Source of the DNA: Laguncularia racemosa
Taxonomy: Eukaryota > Streptophyta > Magnoliopsida > Myrtales > Combretaceae
Length of the DNA: 64,000 bases
Direction: 5' to 3'
Assembly (NCBI GenBank): GCA_037954665.1
Contig: JBBMOL010000439.1
Coordinates: forward strand, 186,001 to 250,000
Below are positions 1 through 12,600 of this stretch, piece by piece; position 1 is the first letter of the stretch, and each line of letters starts with the position of its first letter. A program made the translations under genes and the position numbers. The notes beneath the pieces are model-generated. The model was not told the origin of the DNA, made no database searches, and saw only the letters and a program-made list of their open reading frames with translations.

Positions 1-62
1 TTGGTCCTTCCTTAAGCAGCAATAAACTGGGTGAACTCACTAAATTATAGCAAACAAGAACA

Positions 63-548
63 GTGGAAGCTTACCAATGGAGATTCGAGCAATTGGCCAC
101 CCACACCACTTCCCTATTACCTCAAGATGAAATCGCGATTTTTATTTGTAGGTTAAAGGATTATATCGCTGTTGAAGTTGAGTTACACCGACCTCAAAGT
201 CTAAATCAGGCCATAGCTTTAGTGTGTTTATATAAGAGAAGGAGCGTCCATTTCGTGAAGGACAAGACGACGCCCTCCAAGAGAAATTTCACTCCAACTA
301 TTTTTAGTAACAAGGGCCATTATATTCGTAGGCTGAGTAAGTTGGAATTGGCAAATGGGAGAGAAAAAGGACTTTGTTTCAATCGTAATGAGCCTTTCAC
401 TATTAGACATAAATGTAAGAAATTGTTTTGGCTAGAACTTGAAGAAGAACCCAGTTCAAATCTGCTAGAGGAGTCTGGTCTCGCAAAAGATACTGAAGGG
501 GAGTTAAAAATATCCTTACAAGCAATGGTTGGACTCTCGCAGCCATGA
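63..548 (+). pseudogene. Retrotransposon gag remnant
   Basis: This open stretch of 161 codons carries the second half of a Ty3/gypsy gag: a helical, charged region followed by a broken CCHC zinc knuckle near residues 104-117. There the first Cys (GLCF), the His and the last Cys (RHKCK) remain, but the second Cys is replaced by Arg. It ends just before the protease region, which continues in another frame. The true start codon cannot be identified because the N-terminal half is missing or upstream of the window. It is non-functional as a nucleocapsid by the loss of the zinc ligand. Confidence 0.75.
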
Positions 549-551
549 ACG

Positions 552-940
552 ATGAAGATACAAGGTTTCATCAAAGGTCGTTCCATCTTGATCTTGGTGG
601 ATTCTGGCAATACCTACAACTTCATAAGTTCAAGTCTAGTTCAATTAAGTCACATATAGGTAGAGCCGAAGGAATGTTTGAAGGTAGTGGTAGCTAATGG
701 TGAACGTGTGCAAAGTTCAAAAATATGCAAAAATGTCACTTTACAAATTGGAAATAATTCTTTTGAAGTGGGTTTGTATTCCCTACCGTTATGTGGAGTT
801 GAAGTGGTATTAGGGATAAATTGGCTTAAATCCATAGGCGCAATTACATAGCATTTTTCTTCGATGAAGATGAAATGTATCTTGCATGGGAAGCAAATCA
901 TTTTATGCGGAGTCGCAAGCCGAGCAGTCACTTTTGAGGT
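552..940 (+). pseudogene. Retropepsin-like aspartic protease remnant
   Basis: In the frame starting at 552 the sequence reads as a retroviral-type aspartic protease. The active-site motif appears as VDSGN near 598-612, followed by a hydrophobic region and the LGINWLKSIG segment around 810-840 that is typical of the C-terminal half of plant gypsy proteases. Stops at about 657 and 849 interrupt it. It lies between gag and reverse transcriptase, as expected in this superfamily. Confidence 0.7.
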
Positions 941-1149
941 TGCAATCATGTAAGATGCAACTGATCATGAAAGGGATTAAAGCTAATGTCAGCAAAATTT
1001 TCTGCACTTTTTAATAGCCCAACAATCTTCCACCTAGGAAATCATGTGATCACCAAATTTGTTTATAGCAGGGAGCTCTTCCAGTGGTGGTATGTTGTTA
1101 TTGCTATTCGCATAATTAGAGGGATGAAATTGAAAGGCAATGCAAGGAG

Positions 1150-2385
1150 ATGTTAGCTAAAGGAATTATTCAACCTAGCCACTCTCCTTTCTCATCTCCC
1201 ATTTTGCTAGTCAAGAAGGCCAATCAAATGTGGAGGTGTTGTGTTGACTACCGTACTTTAAATGACGATACTATGAAAGATAAGTTCCCTATATCAATTA
1301 TTGATGAATTATTAGAGGAATTGCATGAAGCATGCTCTTTTTCAAAGCTAGATTTATCTTCCGAATATCATCAAGTTAGGATGCATCCATCATATGTTAA
1401 CAAAACTACATTTCGCACTCATCATGGCCACTTTGAATTTTTAGTCATGCCATTTGGTTTAACTAATGCACCATCAACATTTCAAGCACTTATGAATAAG
1501 GTGTTTAAAGGATATTTGAGAAAGTTTATCCTAGTATTCTTTGACGACATTCTGATTTATAATCATTCATAGGTAGAACATCTACAACACATTAAGATGG
1601 TTTTCCTCATTCTCCATAAGCATGAATTGTATTTGAAGCAATTGAAGTGTATCTTTGCACAAACAAGTGTGTCATACCTTGGTCACATCATTTTAGGTAA
1701 AGGGGTTCAAGTAGATCCTCAAAAGGTTGAGGCAATGTTAACTTAGCCAAGACCTAATTTCATTAAAATGTTACAAGGATTTCTTAGGTTAACAGGGTAT
1801 TATTGGAAATTTGTGAAGAACTATGGTTTAATTACTGCCCCATTAACACAGCTTTTATGAATAAAAAAATAGTTTTTCTTGGCATAAACAACCTGATTCT
1901 GCCTTCTTAGCCTTATGGGATGCAATGACCAAATCCCCAATATTAGCTCTTCCTAATTCTGAAGTGGAGTTTATTGTTGAATGTGATGCACCGAACATTG
2001 CAATTGGGGCAGTTCTGTAGCAAGACGCACGCCCCATTGCTTTGTATAGCCAATCGTTTGCTCAACAACATCTTAAGCTTCCAGCTTATGAGAAGAAACT
2101 AATTAGATTAGCTAAGGCAGTTCAACATTGGCGAACTTACTTATGGGGCCATAGGTTTTTAGTGAGAACAAACCATTATAGTCTCAAATTTCTTCTTGAG
2201 CAAAGAGTCACCACCTCTCCACAACAACATTGGATTAGCAAGCTGTTAGGGTTTAATTTCCACATTAAGTACAAGGGTGGACATGAGAATCGAGTAGCAG
2301 ATGCTCTATCATGCAAAAATGATCAAGAGGGTATGTTATCATCCATTTCCTGCCCCCAACTACAAATTTTTAACTCCATTAAATA
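1150..2385 (+). pseudogene. Reverse transcriptase and RNase H remnant (gypsy pol)
   Basis: The longest open part (1150-1572) covers the RT fingers and palm. It includes the KLDL segment, MPFGLTNAPSTFQ, and the catalytic box as FFDDIL, where plant gypsy elements usually have YFDDIL; both catalytic Asp are present. The reading continues through stops at 1570, 1744 and 1857 into the thumb/connection (YLGHI, GYYWKFVKNYG). RNase H follows from about 1970 (ECDAPNIAIGAVL, then a stop), and 2042-2385 is open again, holding the RNase H C-terminal half (TNHYSLKFLLEQR, ENRVADALS). At least four internal stops make this a pseudogene. Confidence 0.9.
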
Positions 2386-2479
2386 GGAAAATCTTGATCA
2401 TCTAAAGTTGCAACAGATTATCCGACGCATTGAACAGAAGGAACTAGATCAGAATTGGAGCTTCAACAATGGGTTTTTT

Positions 2480-3790
2480 TTTTTACAAATAGAAAGTTTA
2501 TGCCCATCCCACATCTGCCCTTTATACTCCCATCATCGCAGCTATCCACAAAATCACCCATGAACTCTTTTGGGTAACACATGATTTCTTTTGGCAAGGA
2601 CTTAAAAAGTAGGTTCAAGATTTTATAAGTCCTTGCTTAATATGCCAAAAGAAAAAAAATAAGCATCTATAACCAGTTAGACTTCTTTAGCCACTCAAAG
2701 TTCCTTACTAGATTTAGTTTGACATATCAATGGATTTCATTAATAGGTTACCCTCATCTTATAGTAAATCAATCCTATTGGTAGTTGTCAATCATTTCTT
2801 GAAATACGCCCACTTTATGCCTTTATCTCATCCTTAAGCTGCAATTTTAGTCGCCCGAGCCTTCTTCAACAACATTGTACGTCTTCATGGAATTCCTAAA
2901 ACAATTGTGAGTGACAAAGATACAACATTCACAAGTGTTTTCCAGCACTAGCTCTTCAAATTATGTGGCACTAAGCTTTTTTTTTTTCCTCAACTTACCA
3001 TCCCCAAAGTGATGGTTAAACGGAAGTCATTAACCGCACCATTAAAATATTTTTGAGATGTTTTGTAGGTGACCACCCTAAGAAGTGGATTGACTGGATT
3101 TCTTAAGTGAAATATTGTTACAACACAGGTTATCACTCCACTTTGAAATCCATACCATTTCAGATTGTATATGGCCAACCTCCATCACGTCTTCTCAACT
3201 ACTATCCAAGCTCAACTAAGCTTGAGATGGTAGAACAAGCTCTACTTGACCGTGATCAGATCATCCAACAAGCTAAAAATAACCTCCTACAAGCACAACA
3301 ACATATGAAGAACACTTATGATGCTAAACATCAAGATCTTCAATTTCATATCAATGATTTGGTCCCCTTCAAACTATAGCCCTATTGTCAACAATCATTG
3401 GCCATCAGGAAGTACACTAAGTTATCTCCTTATTTCTATGGCCCTTTTACCATCATTGAATGGATCGGATTAGTCGCGCATTACCTCCAACTTCCTGACT
3501 CGGTCTGCATTCACTCAGTGTTCCATGTCTCTTTCTTAAATAAATTTTATGGCATAGCTCCAGCTTAACCTTCACTCCCTTATATGAATAAAGGACATGT
3601 TATCCCAATGCCACAAGCAATCTTAGAAGTTTGCAATTCAAAATCCTTTCTAAAGCTACTCATCCATTAGTAGAATTATTCTCCTTCCAAAGTCTCTTAA
3701 GAAGATACCAACCTGCTCAAACTTCACTATCCTCATTTTGCGCCTAAGATCATCCGCATTCTTGAAGTAGGGAGTAATGTTATCCCTTTT
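2480..3790 (+). pseudogene. Integrase and chromodomain-like tail remnant
   Basis: A degenerate HHCC zinc region (about 2530-2660) leads into the integrase core. FDISMDFI near 2717 and IVSDKDTTF near 2905 hold the first two catalytic Asp of the D,D(35)E triad. The frame is broken repeatedly. The stretch 3107-3379 is open again and holds the C-terminal core and the start of the C-terminal domain. From about 3600 the sequence reads like a decayed chromodomain tail. It belongs to the same element as the upstream gag and pol. Confidence 0.8.
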
Positions 3791-3830
3791 AAGCACATGT
3801 ATTCCCGAAGGAAAAACAAAAAATAGTTAA

Positions 3831-4870
3831 TTTATTTCTATTGCTAGTTAGTAGGTTTTCTATTTAAATAAGAGGATGCATGTCCAATTGCCTAAGTGGC
3901 AAATAAGCATGGCATACATCTATGCAATGTTTGTATATGTGTCTGAATGTAACATAGGCAGTTATGGGAGTTTGTAACTACCTTGTGTTAAACATTATTT
4001 AAATAATAGAACTGCGAAGAGATGCCCAAATTGTTTCTTGAAATTTTTTACTTAGTTTCCCTAGAGATGTAGAGTTCTCTCTTAAGTAACCCTACACACA
4101 CATTAACCATAGGTCATTTCAGAAGGAAGAAGAATAAGGATTTATGGTTTCTGCAAGAAGAAATAAGTTGTAATTGTCCTGCTACCAGATCTCAAACTCG
4201 ATTAGTTAATAGGCTCCATCAAGCACACACTTTCTATGTTGAACTTGTGTACTTCCAAATGAAATTCAAGGAAGAGAACATAGTAGCCATCAACCCACAA
4301 AAAGAGGACTTGACCAAAGAAAATCATATTAATATGCCTCATTAGGCATATCTTCATTTAGAAACCAAGTTCTTAAGTGCATATACATCTCCTATTCCAT
4401 CCACTTTAATGGTACCATTGGCCCCTTTCTTCATTAGGGAGTTACAATACATATAAAGACCATCAATAAGATAACTTCACCTAAATTTCTTTCCTTGCGA
4501 AAGAAATAGTTGTCCTAGAATATAAAGTCCAAATATTTCTTCAAATATGTTTTACACACAAGAATACAAAGAAAAAAACCATCAAACTTAAACTATTCAA
4601 ACACTTAGAGTAAAAGGATTACGGTTAAATTACACAAATCACCACTAAAAACTCTAAAAATTACACTGACCGCTAATGTTTTAAAAAGCCAATGCCTACA
4701 CCTTGAAAGTTGGCATGGCAACTTATATGGAAATCTTAGCAAATGTAGTGACACATAAATGCTAACATGGCATTTAATTAAATATATTTAGTTGATTCAT
4801 TTAAGAAAAAATAATGAAAATATAAAAAATAACAAAAAAGGCATAAAAATAATAATAAAAAAAAAAAGGA
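3831..4870. other. Non-coding interval, possible 3' LTR remnant
   Basis: No gene is visible here. The first 400 bases may be the 3' LTR of the gypsy element. At 4622-4700 the sequence resembles one end of a TIR element (GGTTAAATTACACAAATCAC), but I could not find the matching inverted end. Confidence 0.4.
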
Positions 4871-4871
4871 A

Positions 4872-5216
4872 ATGTCCTTGCGTGCGTGCACGCGTGCATA
4901 TATGTGTGCAAGTGCATGTGTGACCACATGTGCACATGCGTGTGTGTGTGCAAGTGTACACATGCATATGTACATGTGAGTGTGCATGTGCATGTATTTG
5001 TGTCACTGTGTTTTTCTATCTATGTATCAATATGTATATGTGTGTGTAGGCATATTTGTGTGTATATCCATGCATGTATGTGTGTGTGCGCGTCTCTGTG
5101 TATGCATATGTGTATGTGTGCGTGTACATGTGTGACTATGTGTGCTTGTGCGTGTTATGAGTGTGTGCGCATGCACGTGTGCTCGTGTGTGTATATGTGT
5201 GTTTGTGTTTGTATGT

Positions 5217-5247
<31 letters not shown>

Positions 5248-5265
5248 TTACTGTACGTGCAAATT
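4872..5265. repeat. Imperfect (TG)n/(CATG)n alternating purine-pyrimidine tract
   Basis: About 390 bases are almost entirely alternating purine-pyrimidine steps: TGTG, CATG, GCGC and CGTG blocks, ending in a (TA)n run followed by (TG)n at about 5217-5247. Such tracts can adopt Z-DNA under supercoiling (established property). It ends about 230 bp before the TATA box of the polyketide synthase gene. Because TG-rich repeats lack stops in several frames, long Cys/Val/Met-rich and His/Thr-rich open frames occur here on both strands; they are artefacts. Confidence 0.95.
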
Positions 5266-5492
5266 TCTTTATGTCTAAGGATCATATGCACGGTGTGGGT
5301 TCACATGACAACTCTAGTAGGTCAACAGGCAACATACTAGACCTCTAACAACAACATTAAACAAAAATTCATCAATGTCTTGCCTGTTAACTAATAAATT
5401 CACTCGATGTTTCAATAATCCAATCACTAACTACCCAACGAGGCATCACTTTCATTGAAAGAAGTTTTTGAATCCAAAGCATAAAATGCAAC

Positions 5493-5502
5493 TATATAAA
5501 TA
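5493..5502 (+). promoter_or_regulatory. TATA box of the LAP5/PKSB-like gene
   Basis: TATATAAATA lies 108 bp upstream of the start codon, which would give a 5' leader of about 75-80 nt with initiation near 5530. This is an inference from motif and distance only. Confidence 0.65.
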
Positions 5503-5609
5503 AGACGACTCCTTGCCTGCTTCATATCAAGTTCAAATCAACTTCCAGCTCACTATATCAGTGGAAGATTTTCTGCGAACACGCGCACACGCTCATTCAC
5601 AAGCGAGAC

Positions 5610-6938
5610 ATGGCAATTGGAGAGATATCTCAAGGATTTTCGCCAAAGACAGCTAACCCTGCCACTATACTAGCCCTTGGCAAGGCCTTCCCTCACCAAC
5701 TTGTCATGCAAGATTTTCTCGTTGATGGGTACTTCAAAAACACAAATTGTGATGATCCTGAGCTTAAGCAAAAGCTCACCAGACTCTGTAATACTTCTGT
5801 ATAGCTTCCATGGTGTTTTGCGTCTTTATAATCACTAGTATCTTAAATCAGCACAACCATCATTTATAGTATTTTTTTTTTTTTTTGGGTGGAAGCATCA
5901 TTTATGGTTAAGATGAATTAAGTGAGTCTACTGGATGCACTTGCAGGTAAGACAACTACAGTGAAAACAAGGTATGTGGTCATGTCAGAAGAGATCCTCA
6001 AGAAGTACCCAGAGCTCACAACTGAAGGCCATCCAACAGTGGCGCAGCGACTGGAAATCTGTAACAATGCCGTGACACAAATGGCAATAGAAGCTTCACA
6101 AGTTTGCGTTAAAAATTGGGGCAGGTCTGCATCAAACATAACCCACTTGGTCTATGTATCCTCAAGTGAAGCTCGGCTACCAGGTGGGGACCTCTATTTA
6201 GCGAAAGGGCTTGGACTTAGACCTGAAACACAGAGAGTCATGCTCTACTTCTCAGGCTGCTCAGGAGGTGTTGCTGGACTACGTGTTGCAAAAGATATAG
6301 CAGAGAACAATCCTGGAAGCAGAGTTTTGCTAGCAACATCTGAAACCACCATTATTGGCTTTAAGCCACCGAGTGCTGAAAGGCCCTATGATCTTGTAGG
6401 AGTTGCACTATTCGGAGATGGTGCTGGGGCAATGATAATTGGTACCGACCCAGATTCAAACTCCGAAAGGCCTCTCTTTGAACTTAACACTGCTATTCAG
6501 CATTTTCTACCAGATACAGAGAAGATCATTGATGGGAGGCTCACAGAAGAGGGAATAAGCTTCAAGCTAGCAAGGGAGCTTCCCCAAATTATTGAAGATA
6601 ACATAGAGGCTTTCTGTGCAAAGTTACTGGGAACTGTAGGGCTTTCAGAGAGGGACTATAACAAAATCTTTTGGGCAGTCCACCCAGGGGGACCTGCAAT
6701 CTTGAATCGGCTGGAGAAGCGGCTCGAGTTATTGCCAGATAAACTGAATGCAAGTAGGCGAGCTCTTTCAGATTACGGGAATGCAAGCAGCAATACCATT
6801 GTATATGTTCTAGAGTACATGCTGGAAGAGAGCAAGAAGATGAATAAAGAGGAGCAAGACAACAAATGGGGTTTGATACTTGCATTTGGACCCGGTATAA
6901 CCTTTGAGGGTATTCTCGCAAGGAATCTTGCTGTCTAA
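5610..6938 (+). CDS. LAP5: LAP5/PKSB-type type III polyketide synthase (sporopollenin pathway)
   Basis: Two exons, 5610-5787 and 5947-6938, join to 389 aa. The GT-AG intron splits the Cys60 codon after its first base (T|GT), the intron position shared by chalcone synthases and relatives. The catalytic triad is intact: Cys164 in YFSGCSGG, His305 in FWAVHPGG, Asn338 in DYGNASS. The conserved AFGPG loop is at 372-376. Throughout (for example ALGKAFPHQLVMQ and RLPGGDLYLAKGLGL) it resembles Arabidopsis LAP5/PKSB rather than true chalcone synthase. In that family the tapetum enzyme condenses hydroxy-fatty acyl-CoA with malonyl-CoA to alkyl-pyrones for sporopollenin, next to ACOS5 and TKPR1. I assign it by family recognition; substrate use is inferred. 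The open frame extends upstream of exon 2 to 5922, but that part is intron. Nothing appears broken. A tapetum-type promoter cannot be judged by eye. Confidence 0.95.
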
Positions 6939-7251
6939 AAGAAAAGAAAACAGGCACACCTCCAGGATAAAATCAAAGTAGTTAAAACATATGCATTTTG
7001 TGTGAGTCATAGAGAATGGCCTTCTTTTCATCCCTAGAGATGAAAAATTCCTAGGTTTTTAATATTCACCTGTAATAGAGTGAAAATATGTCTGAAAACT
7101 ACTCCAATGCTGTTACTAAAGGTAAAGCAAATTTTGCAGCAAGTTATAAAAAATAAATAAATAAATCCACTTGAATAATAACAGCACGACTTCAAAATAT
7201 GCAACACGTGAACATTTAGGTGATTGGATGGTAGAAATACCAATGTAGCTG

Positions 7252-8500
7252 ATTTTTTTTTTTTTTGGAATAAAGGTTGGCGTTTTATTAATAATGAATT
7301 ATGTACATACGAGGAGTCTACTCAGAAAAGCAGTCTATAACGATAATAGCGCCACACAACAAATAGAAGCCTTGGCATAAACACTATATTTCTAAAAATA
7401 TTATCAGGGTTCAGTCGATATTCCCTAGTCTCTTTTCATCACTTTTTTGCCAAATGTAGTTGCATTGTCGCTGCTAGAGCACGAAGCCAATTAGACCTTA
7501 AGGGAAGGAAAGGTCCTTGAAAACAACCTGCAAAGCTTCTGATCATTTGTGAAACCTCACTTGACCAAAATTTTATCCCATAGTTCCCTTGCAAAACTAC
7601 ATGTAAAGAAAAGATGATTCTATGTCTCCCCCTCCCTTCTACACAAAAGCCAAATATTTTTGGATAAAATCTGCTAATTAACAAGTATGTCCATGGTCAA
7701 ATGCTCCTGTTGAGCCGTAAGGTAAAGGATAAACGCTTGCATTGGAATTCAAGACTTGTGCTACACTCATTTGCTTTGCTCCGAGTGACAAAGGAACACT
7801 AGGGTGCAAGGGCTTTATAAGCTTCTTTAATCAAGAATGGCTTGGGAGACACTCCCTTCCAGTCGAGTTTATCTTCCAAACTTGGAGAGAGACATTGAAG
7901 AATGTAGGTGCTCTTTAGTTGCTCCCATAGTGGCCACTGAGGCTAACACCATCCGGCATCAGAGATAATTGAATGCATCCTAGACTTCTTTGGCCATCCC
8001 TTCTTTCAGCGGCCATTCCACTAAGGGACCCTTATAGTTCCAATTATCATACCATATAGTGACATCTTATTGCCATTTTCCAGTTTCCATACAAATAATT
8101 CCTTGACTTTATGCCTGGCGTGTAAAATTTCTTCCAACACCTAGGATGGATAGAGGGGGCCCTTTAACAAACCAGAAATCTCTCCCCTGTAGGAGCTCAT
8201 TTTGGGCCCATCTAGTCTAGAGAGAGTCCTCATTGCCCAATACTAAGGTCCAAATCTGCTTCAATTGTGCTGCCAAGTTCCAACTACAATGTCTTTGATA
8301 CCTAGAGACCACCTACCTCACATAGTTTACATACTTGGTCGTGGTCCCATACAACCTTAGCTTTACCACGGCTTTCTCCAATTCCACTCCATAGAAAGTG
8401 GCTCATTTTGTCCAAGATTTCTTTAAGAATTGGCCTCGTTCACACAAAAATTGAGGACCAACATACCTAGAATAGAGAATAGTATGCTCTTAGTTAGTGA
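7252..8500 (-). mobile_element. 5'-truncated LINE fragment, antisense
   Basis: On the minus strand, broken frames read as the part of a plant LINE downstream of the RT core: FLWSG followed by a KAKVVWD-type segment (about 8390-8330), WKKFYTPG (near 8125), and a zf-RVT-like region at 7684-7439 with LISRFYPKIFGFC and a downstream His/Trp pattern. A run of T at 7252-7265 is the poly(A) tail seen in reverse and marks the 3' end. No endonuclease or catalytic RT is present, so this is a typical 5'-truncated copy. It lies 3' of the polyketide synthase gene. Confidence 0.75.
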
Positions 8501-9639
8501 CACCTAGTCATGCACATGTCTAGATATATGCAACGGGCCAAATGCAACAGGCCAAACTGGCCTGTGAACAGAGTGACTCATGACTGACTCGACCTATTCA
8601 CCTCAAGATGGTTTTTTTTTTTAATTTTGAAAATAACTTTCAATTTTTCTATAAGCGTGATATTTCTTTTTTAAATTTTTAGAAGTAATTTAACAGTACT
8701 TTTTTTTTCCTATTTCACCATGTAGGAAAAAAAATCATTATTACATTTATTAATTAATAACAAACCTCATATGCTAACCCCAAATTTTATTAATTAATAA
8801 AAATGATTATAGAGAAAGATGAACATTTTGCCTTACAAAACGAGAAGGAGATCCCGACCCAAAATTTTATTTCACGAGCTGAAATAACTTTTTTTTTAAA
8901 GGGTTCAAACACCCGCCAGCACGACACGGAACCCCGAGATACTTGATGGGGGAGAAAACCGTGGGAAAAGCCAAGGGTTGTGATGATTTGTCTAAGGATA
9001 TCTACCTATAAATAGTCAACCAGACATATACCGGGTACAAAAGGATAAGGTAGGCTCTCTCCACCAGTCAACTCAATTGAAACTGCATGCAGAAGCACAC
9101 GCTTCATACTATAGACCAAATTAACAGAAAATCTCTTTAATGGTGGAGGCAGCATAGGTACACAACGCCTGCCTAGGATTAGTGTACACGGAGAGTTCCA
9201 AATTCTACTGCACAGCATGCCAGAGTAGCTGCACAAGAAATCAGATGGGAAATTTAAACATCATTTGCCTATAGCCATATCTATTTCATCGTAAAACAAT
9301 CGCAGTAAAAAGTACATAAAAACAAGGGGAAAAATTTTAGATCCTGATCACAAGTCATCCCTACTGCTCAGTAAGGGGGAAAAAGCACGTTCAAATTTGG
9401 ATTGGTAATTTCATCAGGGATATTTTTCTTCTTTCTTCCTTACAAAAAGTTAACTTATAAAGGATACTTGCATACAATAAAAGATCCAACAAAAGATGCT
9501 CGCATCCCCCTTCTAATATCTTTACAGACAACCTTCTGGAATGCAATAATGACAGCCAGCAACTTTTGAAACGCTAAAAATCAAAACCACCTTGCTAAAT
9601 TCTGCTTAACTTCCATTGGCATCTTGATGTGATGCACAT
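8501..9639. other. Intergenic interval and 3' UTR of the ERD2-related gene
   Basis: The part next to 9640 must hold the 3' UTR of the minus-strand ERD2-related gene. The rest (about 8500-9300) shows only AT-rich sequence and a short GC-richer block at 8870-9000. I see no gene. Confidence 0.5.
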
Positions 9640-12600
9640 TCATACTACCCCCGGGGGGAGACGAAGGACAAGTTGTCCACCCAGAACACTGCAAAATATG
9701 ACAATGTTTATGATTATGCTTATGCTTATGATTATTATGACGATAACCATTGACCCTCATGAAGCCCAAAAATCTCCAACCAACCTTTTCACATAATAGT
9801 AACAGAAATCTGCTAAGATGAATGTTTGCACAATCTCTGAGATAAGAACCATAGACGGCCATAATCCATAACCAAGTGCTACCAGCAAGTGTCCGCGGGT
9901 GTCCAAAACCTGGTTTTTCAAAAGATAAACAAATATAATCACATAAACCGATAAAATGTATCAAATCTAAGTATGTGGTTTGAGAAAAATAAAGATTAAG
10001 GTCTTGATTTATCCAATATAACGAGCTCAATTTATCCAAGACAACTTAGTCCGGTAACAAGTACGCCAAGCCACAAAAGTTTAGGCAACCATCTAAATGT
10101 GGGTAAAATATTGTAAACCACAAATTTCCCCCCTCAACAGACAAGAACTCAGTCACTTTATAAGCCTCCCAACTTAAGATTTCATCCCTAAACAGAGCTA
10201 GTACTATCTGAAACCCTTAAAGGGTAAAAAAAAAAGAGAAAATCCCACAGCAAGCAGTTCTGTTACCTGGACTCAGGTTCAAGGATCCGGCATGGATAAG
10301 GATCTGAGAGTCAGACCCATCATTTTCCAGAAGTAAGGACATGGGGATTCGACGGAAAAGGGTGTGGAAGTTGGAGATGGGCATGCAGATCAGGCTAGAT
10401 TATAAAAAATTTCTATAACTATTGCTAACTAAAGATTTATTAATGAATTTAAAAAATAAAAAGTTTTATTGAAACTAACAAAACTATTTCTATTTGAATT
10501 TCAAAGTTAAATAAAAGTTTGTATTGACATTTAAAAGAATCAGGACGCCTTCATGACTATTAGAAGAAATAAAACAAAAAGAAATAGGGTAAATTACAAA
10601 AACATGGCTTGTGCTTTCATGCTTTCACAATTTACTAACTTGTGTTTTGTTTTTGGCAAATGCATGACCTATATCATGCTCCTTCGTTACTCCTCAATAT
10701 AAAATAGCATGTGACTTGCACTTGTCCCCCCAACATAATCCCAAATCATGCATATACTTTACTAAAAAAACCCTAAATCGGACAAAACAATACCCTCTTC
10801 ACTCTCAAACCCTATTACAAAAAGAGTGTTGTTTTGTCCAATCTAGGAGCTCTAAGTCAGGTATGCATGATTCAGAGTTCTTTTGGAGGGATATGAGCAT
10901 ATCACGTGCCAGTTTTAACTGGGTATGAACAATTGCCTAACAAATAACAACACAAGTTGTACATTTGTATAAGAAAAAACACATGTTAGTAAAATTGTAA
11001 AGGCATCACGTTTTTGTAGTTATTCTAAAGAAATAAAAAATAATTTATGGAATTATAAAAAGTGCAAAAGAGCTACCTATAATGCACCTACCATCTCCAT
11101 TACCACTTTACAGTGTGCAGTCCAAATGATGTTCACAGTAATGAGTAAAATTAATTACTCATGCAGTTGAATACATTTAAAAGAATAAAAGAGTAAGGTC
11201 ACAACTCAAAAGACATCTCTTCGTTTCTACTTCACGATACACTGCTCCTTCAATATCACCATCACTGGCTACACATTCAAGGATCTGCCACAAATCCCAT
11301 ACCCATAACTAGGTCACATCACGTCACATCGACCCCGGTATAGCATCAGAATTTCTAAGTCCAAGTAACAGAGACAAGCAATGCAAACCTTTGATAAAGT
11401 CCTCCCCCATGCCAAAGAACATTCCGCCCTCTATAAAGCAACAACCAGATGCTTGTAAGAGTCAGCACCATGCCAATCTCCACCCACCACTCTATGCTTA
11501 TAAACTTAGCCATCAAGCCCAACTCTTCTTTCATTATCCCTAACAATTTCGGAATGGAACTATCTTTTGATAACGAAAATAGGGGAAAGTACCTCCACTT
11601 CCTAGCAAGCATGGAAACAAAGAGTAAAGCTTTTACCCCTCTTAATAAGTAGATTGTACCGCATTTTTGTTCTTACATTGGTACCAGAATTGCGAGCAAG
11701 CAAACACTAATAGCTAAAGGGCTCAATCAAGTTTGAGTTTCAAGTCAAACTCCACAAGAACTTCTGGTACCTGTACTCGCCAATACAGGTGCCATACCAA
11801 GGTCAATGAAAGGAAACCTCGTTACATTCATGGGATCTGCAACAGATCCTTTAATGTGTAGCCTAGCATGTTGGGCATCAGTCAGCTTATGCGGGTGGGG
11901 TGTTTGGATTTCCAAGTATTTCCTTCAAATGCACATTCAAGAAGTAAGAATAAGAACATCGGAAGGAAGAAAATTTCATTCATACCTTCATTTTTTTATA
12001 ATTTAGATGAGCTCCATTGCCTAAGGAGTTAAATTTACACATTCTTATAGAAACATGGACTGCACAATGTCTGTGGACCCAGATGATATGTGCATTAAAT
12101 AGACAGCTATTCTGCACTTCTTATAATTCCATAAACTATTAATACTTGATTTCATTTTATTTCTTTTAAGACTCATAATGGCCTCCTAGTTCTTTTACAT
12201 ATGAATAACAAATTCTTATTTAACATTGCAATTCAAATAGACATTGTTACATTAGCTTCTGTGAAACTACAAAATAGGCAAATACTTGCACAGCATGATA
12301 ACATGAACCAGACAAAAAATACAACACACGAAACAAAAATATGACTATAACACAAATAAGCACGATTCCATTGTAACCTAATTATTTGTAATCTCTACTC
12401 AATTTCATGTATTTTTAGCACTAATATAAATTCAATACGAAATAAGGACATAGAAACGTCCCACTAACATGAATTGCTAACCTTACTTCAAAAATAACAA
12501 TACATTCTACATTTTATATAAATCTTCAAAAAGCTAGCAAAAATATTAAAAATTTTCGTAACCTAGCCCAATCCACATATACCCATGTCCAATTTCTAGA

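Larger units (their letters stand above)
1..3830 (+). mobile_element. Decayed Ty3/gypsy LTR retrotransposon, internal region
   Basis: The gag, protease, reverse transcriptase, RNase H and integrase order of a Ty3/gypsy element can be followed on the plus strand, with a chromodomain-like tail around 3600-3790. Many in-frame stops and frame changes show that it is dead. The 5' LTR and start of gag lie outside the window. Around 3800-4200 an AT-rich stretch with a TATA-like ATTTAAATAAG (near 3861) may be what is left of the 3' LTR, but without the 5' copy this cannot be settled. The integrase-before-LTR order and chromodomain-like tail suggest a chromovirus lineage; that placement is inference. 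Confidence 0.9.

Noticed and set aside
4622..4760. Sequence resembling one end of a TIR element
   Set aside because: No matching inverted end could be found within the next several hundred bases.
4778..5348. Several long open frames on both strands rich in Cys/Val/Met or His/Thr
   Set aside because: They lie in the (TG)n/(CATG)n tract and its (A)n flank, where stop codons are rare in several frames. No domain, start context or codon bias supports translation.
5922..5946. Alternative start ATG for the polyketide synthase in exon 2
   Set aside because: This stretch is intron. Splicing at 5788/5946 restores the conserved Cys60 codon and the N-terminal region typical of the family.
9757..9784. 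Read-through end of ERD2-related exon 5 (a C-terminus after YYYVKR)
   Set aside because: A GT donor at 9784 and an exon at 9688-9640 restore the family's usual C-terminus GGQLVLRLP.
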